From DATJMJ01 sp035508795 (GTDB lineage: Bacteria > Actinomycetota > Acidimicrobiia > Acidimicrobiales > Palsa-688): a DNA stretch of 64,000 nt. Under the pieces are notes generated by a model that worked only from the letters and a program-made list of their open reading frames with translations, searched no databases and was not told where the DNA came from. The DNA lies in contig DATJMJ010000141.1 of NCBI GenBank assembly GCA_035508795.1, positions 1 through 64,000 of the forward strand, written 5' to 3'. Below are positions 60,843-64,000 of this stretch, piece after piece. Made by a program: the position numbers and the translations under genes. Positions within the stretch are counted from its first letter, which is position 1, and each line of letters starts with the position of its first letter.

Positions 60843-61754
60843 TCATTTGCCAGAGGTGAGCTGGATGGACCGGATGATGTAACGGTTGAAAACGATGAAC
60901 ACGATGACCATCGGGATAAGCGTTATCAATGAGCCCGTCAACGCGATGTTGAGGTACTCGCCCGTGCCGGGGCCGGTATTGAAGTTGGCGAGCGCAACGG
61001 TCAACAGGTAGTGGGACTGGGTGTTGGTTATGACTAGGGGCCAAAGGAAGTTGTTCCAGCTGAAAACGAACGCGATGAGGGCAGCCGTGATCAGCACAGG
61101 GCGCGAGAGGGGGACGATTATCCGGCGCAGCACCCCCAGGTCCCCGCAGCCGTCGATCCTGGCGGCGTCCACGACTTCTTGGGGTATGCCACGGAAAAAC
61201 TGCCTCATGAGGAAGATGGTGTAAGGGGTCCCGAGGGCGTAGGGTAAGAAGACCGCCCAGTACGTGTTGACCAGGTGGAGCTTGTCCATCACGGTGTAGA
61301 GCGGGATGATGGTCACGATGTTGGGCACCATCAGGGTCATCAGGTAGATCCAGAAGAGGCCCTCCCTACCCGGGAACTTGAGGCGGGCGAAGGCGTAAGC
61401 CGCCAGCATCGAGAAAAAGACCTGGCCGATAGTCAGGCAGACCGTCACGATCGCCGTATTTAGGAAGTACTGGGCAAAGTCGGTTTGGACCTGGGAAAAA
61501 TTGCTCCACGTGTCGGGGTAGTTGGCCCAAGCCGGATGGGTTGGAGGGTCCCACGGAGGCACCGTGAGCAATTGGCTCTCGGGCTTCAAGGACCCGAACA
61601 GCGCCAGGATGTAAGGCACCATGAAGATCGCGCCCACGCCGATCAGGATCCCGTAAAAGACGGTCAGCTTGCCAATGGTCCAAGTCCTGACCAGGGCGCG
61701 CCGGCCAGGTGTGCCGTGCTTCGAGACCGGCGGGTCGAGGGCGATCGCGCTCAT
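60843..61754 (-). CDS. sugar ABC permease (MalG-type), galactoside operon
   Basis: A 303-residue CUT1 permease with six helices; the first is LTVFYGILIGVGAIFMVPYILALFGSL. The EAA loop is VVDAARIDGCGDLGVLRRIIVPLSRP, and the C-terminus FNRYIIRSIQLTSGK is typical. Its ATG overlaps the upstream permease stop (ATGA). No ATPase gene is in the operon, so as for the uronate importer the ATPase must come from elsewhere. Confidence 0.93.
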   Translation of the reverse strand: MSAIALDPPVSKHGTPGRRALVRTWTIGKLTVFYGILIGVGAIFMVPYILALFGSLKPESQLLTVPPWDPPTHPAWANYPDTWSNFSQVQTDFAQYFLNTAIVTVCLTIGQVFFSMLAAYAFARLKFPGREGLFWIYLMTLMVPNIVTIIPLYTVMDKLHLVNTYWAVFLPYALGTPYTIFLMRQFFRGIPQEVVDAARIDGCGDLGVLRRIIVPLSRPVLITAALIAFVFSWNNFLWPLVITNTQSHYLLTVALANFNTGPGTGEYLNIALTGSLITLIPMVIVFIVFNRYIIRSIQLTSGK

Positions 61755-62719
61755 ACGGAGTACTCGTAGGTCGTCCGGTTCCTGAAGAAGAGGAACTGCC
61801 CGGCGCTGAAGATGAGGATCACCGAGAAGAGCAGGACCGACAAGGCGGCCGCCTCACCGTAGCGGGTGCCCTGGAACCCGACGTCGTAGATGTTGAGGCT
61901 CATCACCTTGGTCGAGTCCCCAGGGCCTCCTGTACCGCCTGTCAGCACGTAGAGCGTGTCGAAAACCTGGAATGAGCCGATGACGTCTGTGACGAGCACG
62001 AACAGCATGGTCGGGTTGAGCAGCGGCAGGCTGATACGCCAAAACTGGCGCCACTTGCTTGCCCCGTCGATCTCGGCCGCCTCGTAAAGGCTACGTGGGA
62101 TCCCCTGAAGGCCTGCAAAGAAGAAGAGCATGTTGAAGCCGAGGTACTGCCATATATTGACCGCAGCGATGACCGGCATCGCCCAACTGCTCGAGTTGAG
62201 CCAGTTTGGGCCCGCTATGCCGAAGATGTTGAGGAAGTGGGCGATGGCACCGAGCTGGGGCTCGAACACCCAAAACCAGATGACCCCCATCGCGACCGGG
62301 GTCGAGAGGTAAGGGGCGACGTAAAGCACCCTGAAAAAGGCCATCCCTCGCCGTTTGCGGTTGAGCATGACCGCCAGGCCGAGCGCGAGCACCGTCTGTG
62401 CAGGGATGTTGAGCAGGACGTAGTAAGCCGTGACCCCGAGCGAGTGGCCGGCGCCGTCGTACTTGAAGATCGAAACCCAGTTTTGCACGCCCGCCCAGCT
62501 GAACGGCCCCGCTCCGCTCCAGTTGAGGAAGCTGAGGATGAAAACGAAGATCACGGGGACGATGAGGAACGCGATCAGCCCGATGAAGCTCGGCGCGATG
62601 AAGGGGGAGGCCTTGGCGAGGGCGACGAAGCCCCGCGCTGCCCTCTGAGGGCGCCCGCCGTTGCTTTTGGCCGCTTGGGCTGCTGATGGCGCGTCAGCGC
62701 TCGCAGTAGCTAACGCCAC
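61751..62719 (-). CDS. sugar ABC permease (MalF-type), galactoside operon
   Basis: A 322-residue permease. The first helix is FIAPSFIGLIAFLIVPVIFVFILSFLNW, and the EAA loop reads LYEAAEIDGASKWRQFWRISLPLLNP. I prefer GTG 62719, preceded by GAGGAGGGAGAG, over the upstream GTG 62740, whose initial residues look like leader. It is the first gene of the minus-strand operon permease-permease-binding protein-alpha-galactosidase, divergent from a ROK regulator. Confidence 0.92.
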   Translation of the reverse strand: MALATASADAPSAAQAAKSNGGRPQRAARGFVALAKASPFIAPSFIGLIAFLIVPVIFVFILSFLNWSGAGPFSWAGVQNWVSIFKYDGAGHSLGVTAYYVLLNIPAQTVLALGLAVMLNRKRRGMAFFRVLYVAPYLSTPVAMGVIWFWVFEPQLGAIAHFLNIFGIAGPNWLNSSSWAMPVIAAVNIWQYLGFNMLFFFAGLQGIPRSLYEAAEIDGASKWRQFWRISLPLLNPTMLFVLVTDVIGSFQVFDTLYVLTGGTGGPGDSTKVMSLNIYDVGFQGTRYGEAAALSVLLFSVILIFSAGQFLFFRNRTTYEYSV

Positions 62720-62880
62720 CTCTCTCCCTCCTCGTGTCACCCCTACGGACGTCGCCGCCCGCTATAACGATACGCTCCCTGGCCCCAGGACAGCCGCGGC
62801 TTAATTTAGCGAGTCAAGTCTGAAGCGTCAAGGCACCCCTCCCCACCACGGGATTAGGCTGGCCTAAGGGGTCCCGTTTG

Positions 62881-62913
62881 TTGACATGATGAACCCTGAC
62901 CTCTATATCATGT
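62881..62913 (+). promoter_or_regulatory. ROK regulator promoter with an inverted repeat
   Basis: TTGACA (62881-62886), 17-bp spacer and TATATC (62904-62909) form a good promoter, with the ROK GTG at 62935. ACATGAT (62884-62890) and ATCATGT (62907-62913) form a perfect 7-bp inverted repeat spanning it, a plausible autoregulatory operator. Any site for the divergent permease operon is less clear. Confidence 0.6.
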
Positions 62914-62934
62914 GCAGGAAACGGAGGCCAGAGG

Positions 62935-64000
62935 GTGCCCAAGGGAGAGCATCGGGACGTTGGGTGGGCAGAGATGGGCGCCTCGTCCCGTGCCATCCTG
63001 GCCGAGGTCCTGCTCCACGGCCCGTTAGCCCGCTCCGAGCTCGCCCGCCGCCTCGGGTTGTCGCCGGCGAGCTTGACGAAGCTCACCCGGCCGTTGATAG
63101 ACGACGGCCTGCTGAGCGAAAGCGGGGCAAAGGCCCAGGCATCGACCGGCCGCCCCGCACTGCCGCTCGAAGTCGTGCCAGACCGCGCTCAGGTAATCGG
63201 GATAAAGCTCAACCCTGACGGGCTCTTTGCCGTCAGGACAGACCTGCAAGCCCGGGTGCTCGAGGAATACGAATGCAAGTTGGACCGTCACGACCCTGCG
63301 AGCGTTGACGAAGCCATTGCGGCAGCCATTGTTTTTTTGGACCCGGGCGAACGAGTCGAGCGTGTCGGCGTCAGCCTGGCCGCCAATATCCGGCCCGGGG
63401 ACGGCATTGTCCGTGACTCGCCCTATTTGGATTGGTCCCAAGTACCGCTCGTGGCTGCGATCGAGCAAAGGACCGGCCACTCGGCGGTCCTCAGCAACGA
63501 CGTAAGAGCACTTACAGTTGCCCAGCACTGGTTCGGCGCCGGCAAGCAGAGCCAATGCTTCGGCGTCCTCACGGTTGGGAAGGGTGTTGGCTGCGGTCTC
63601 GTGGTCAACAATGCGGTCGTGTCAGGCTACGACGGCCACGCCGGCCTCCTGAGCCACAGCCCGGTCGTCGATGGGGGGCCTCTTTGCCGCCAAGGCCACC
63701 GGGGCTGCGCGAGTGCTTACCTTTCCTCGGGTTCGATCGTGAGGAGCCTCTTCGCCACCGACGGCTTCCGGGGCAAGACGTTCGAAGACGCCCTCGAGGC
63801 GGCCCGGGACGGCAACCCGCCGGCGGTCAGGGTTTTCAGTGACGCCTGCTTCGCGCTCGGTGTGCTGTGCGCCCACATAGCCAACATGATCGGCCCCGAC
63901 AGGATCGTCCTGTCCGGCGAAGGCATCGGCATGTACGACGTAGCGCCGGGGGCCGTGGACGAGGGCATCAGGCGGACCGTGCACTGGAGCGCGTCCCCCT
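62935..64000 (+). CDS. ROK family transcriptional regulator, 3' end outside the window
   Basis: At least 355 residues, open to the window end. The winged helix reads RAILAEVLLHGPLARSELARRLGLSPASLTKLTRPLIDDGLL (about 20-61), followed by STGRPALPLEV and a ROK kinase-like domain with VGVSLAANI, VLSNDVRALTVAQHWFGAG, LTVGKGVGCGLVV and the zinc motif region CRQGHRGCASAYLS. ROK repressors of this kind sense sugars such as galactosides. GTG 62935 follows the promoter at 62881. Its divergent position makes it the probable regulator of the alpha-galactosidase operon. Confidence 0.92.
   Translation, partial: MPKGEHRDVGWAEMGASSRAILAEVLLHGPLARSELARRLGLSPASLTKLTRPLIDDGLLSESGAKAQASTGRPALPLEVVPDRAQVIGIKLNPDGLFAVRTDLQARVLEEYECKLDRHDPASVDEAIAAAIVFLDPGERVERVGVSLAANIRPGDGIVRDSPYLDWSQVPLVAAIEQRTGHSAVLSNDVRALTVAQHWFGAGKQSQCFGVLTVGKGVGCGLVVNNAVVSGYDGHAGLLSHSPVVDGGPLCRQGHRGCASAYLSSGSIVRSLFATDGFRGKTFEDALEAARDGNPPAVRVFSDACFALGVLCAHIANMIGPDRIVLSGEGIGMYDVAPGAVDEGIRRTVHWSASP

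Noticed and set aside
62814..63086. A minus-strand open frame overlapping the start of the ROK gene
   Set aside because: It is antisense to the regulator's DNA-binding domain and has no recognised motif.
1..64000. tRNA genes, CRISPR arrays, transposases and prophage genes
   Set aside because: I looked for tRNA T-arm patterns, regularly spaced repeats, and transposase or integrase motifs by eye, and found none that hold up.

Overview
The window is GC-rich, densely packed DNA with frequent GTG and TTG starts, many 4-8 bp stop/start overlaps, an F420-type luciferase-like oxidoreductase, DrrAB-like and CsoR/CopA modules, and sugar ABC importers that carry no ATPase gene of their own. This fits a heterotrophic actinobacterium; an Acidimicrobiia-like lineage is my guess, not something the sequence proves. 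No tRNA, rRNA, CRISPR array, phage or insertion sequence was seen.

Layout. 1-2 kb: the end of a SIS-domain sugar-phosphate protein and nagA (GlcNAc catabolism). 2-4.2 kb (minus): a Tat-signal protein, a DUF4331 protein and a small conserved protein. 4.4-26.6 kb: a large catabolic locus for unsaturated-uronate oligosaccharides (rhamnogalacturonan- or glycosaminoglycan-like). It holds a LacI regulator, a sugar ABC importer, GH88-like and GH105-like unsaturated glycuronyl hydrolases, a deleted kduI, kduD, kdgK and eda (KDPG aldolase), plus a retinue of Gfo/Idh/MocA, SDR, AKR, ADH, ALDH and cupin enzymes. Three LacI-type sites (7501, 7646, 17807) tie the regulator to the importer operon and the GH105 gene. 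26.8-29.4 kb: csoR-copA copper efflux with a textbook CsoR operator. 29.5-30.7 kb: galK.

31-45.9 kb: surface and transport functions. These are two secreted proteins of unknown function, an acyltransferase-SGNH membrane enzyme, a DUF2461 protein, a nitrate/sulfonate-type ABC pair with a double-length permease, a four-module secreted protein followed by a long hairpin, an MscS-like channel, and a TetR regulator divergent from a DrrAB-like exporter with a near-consensus promoter flanked by repeated operators. 45.9-51 kb: galT, two tandem zinc-ribbon AIM24 proteins, queC and an orphan FbpC-like ATPase. 51.3-56.9 kb (minus): a second eda and second kdgK, a third PfkB kinase, a gamma-glutamyltransferase-like protein and an ERCC4-domain nuclease. 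56.9-64 kb: an alpha-galactosidase/sugar-importer operon with a divergent ROK regulator that runs off the window.

How it works together. One programme imports and degrades unsaturated uronides. GH88/GH105 enzymes would release the unsaturated sugar, KduI/KduD would convert it to 2-keto-3-deoxygluconate, and KdgK plus Eda would give pyruvate and glyceraldehyde-3-phosphate; the KduI step is broken here. A second programme imports alpha-galactosides, cleaves them with the GH36 enzyme and feeds the Leloir pathway (GalK, GalT; no galE in the window). The main points worth following are the kduI deletion, the duplicated KDG kinase/aldolase pairs, the operator sets and the tandem AIM24 proteins.
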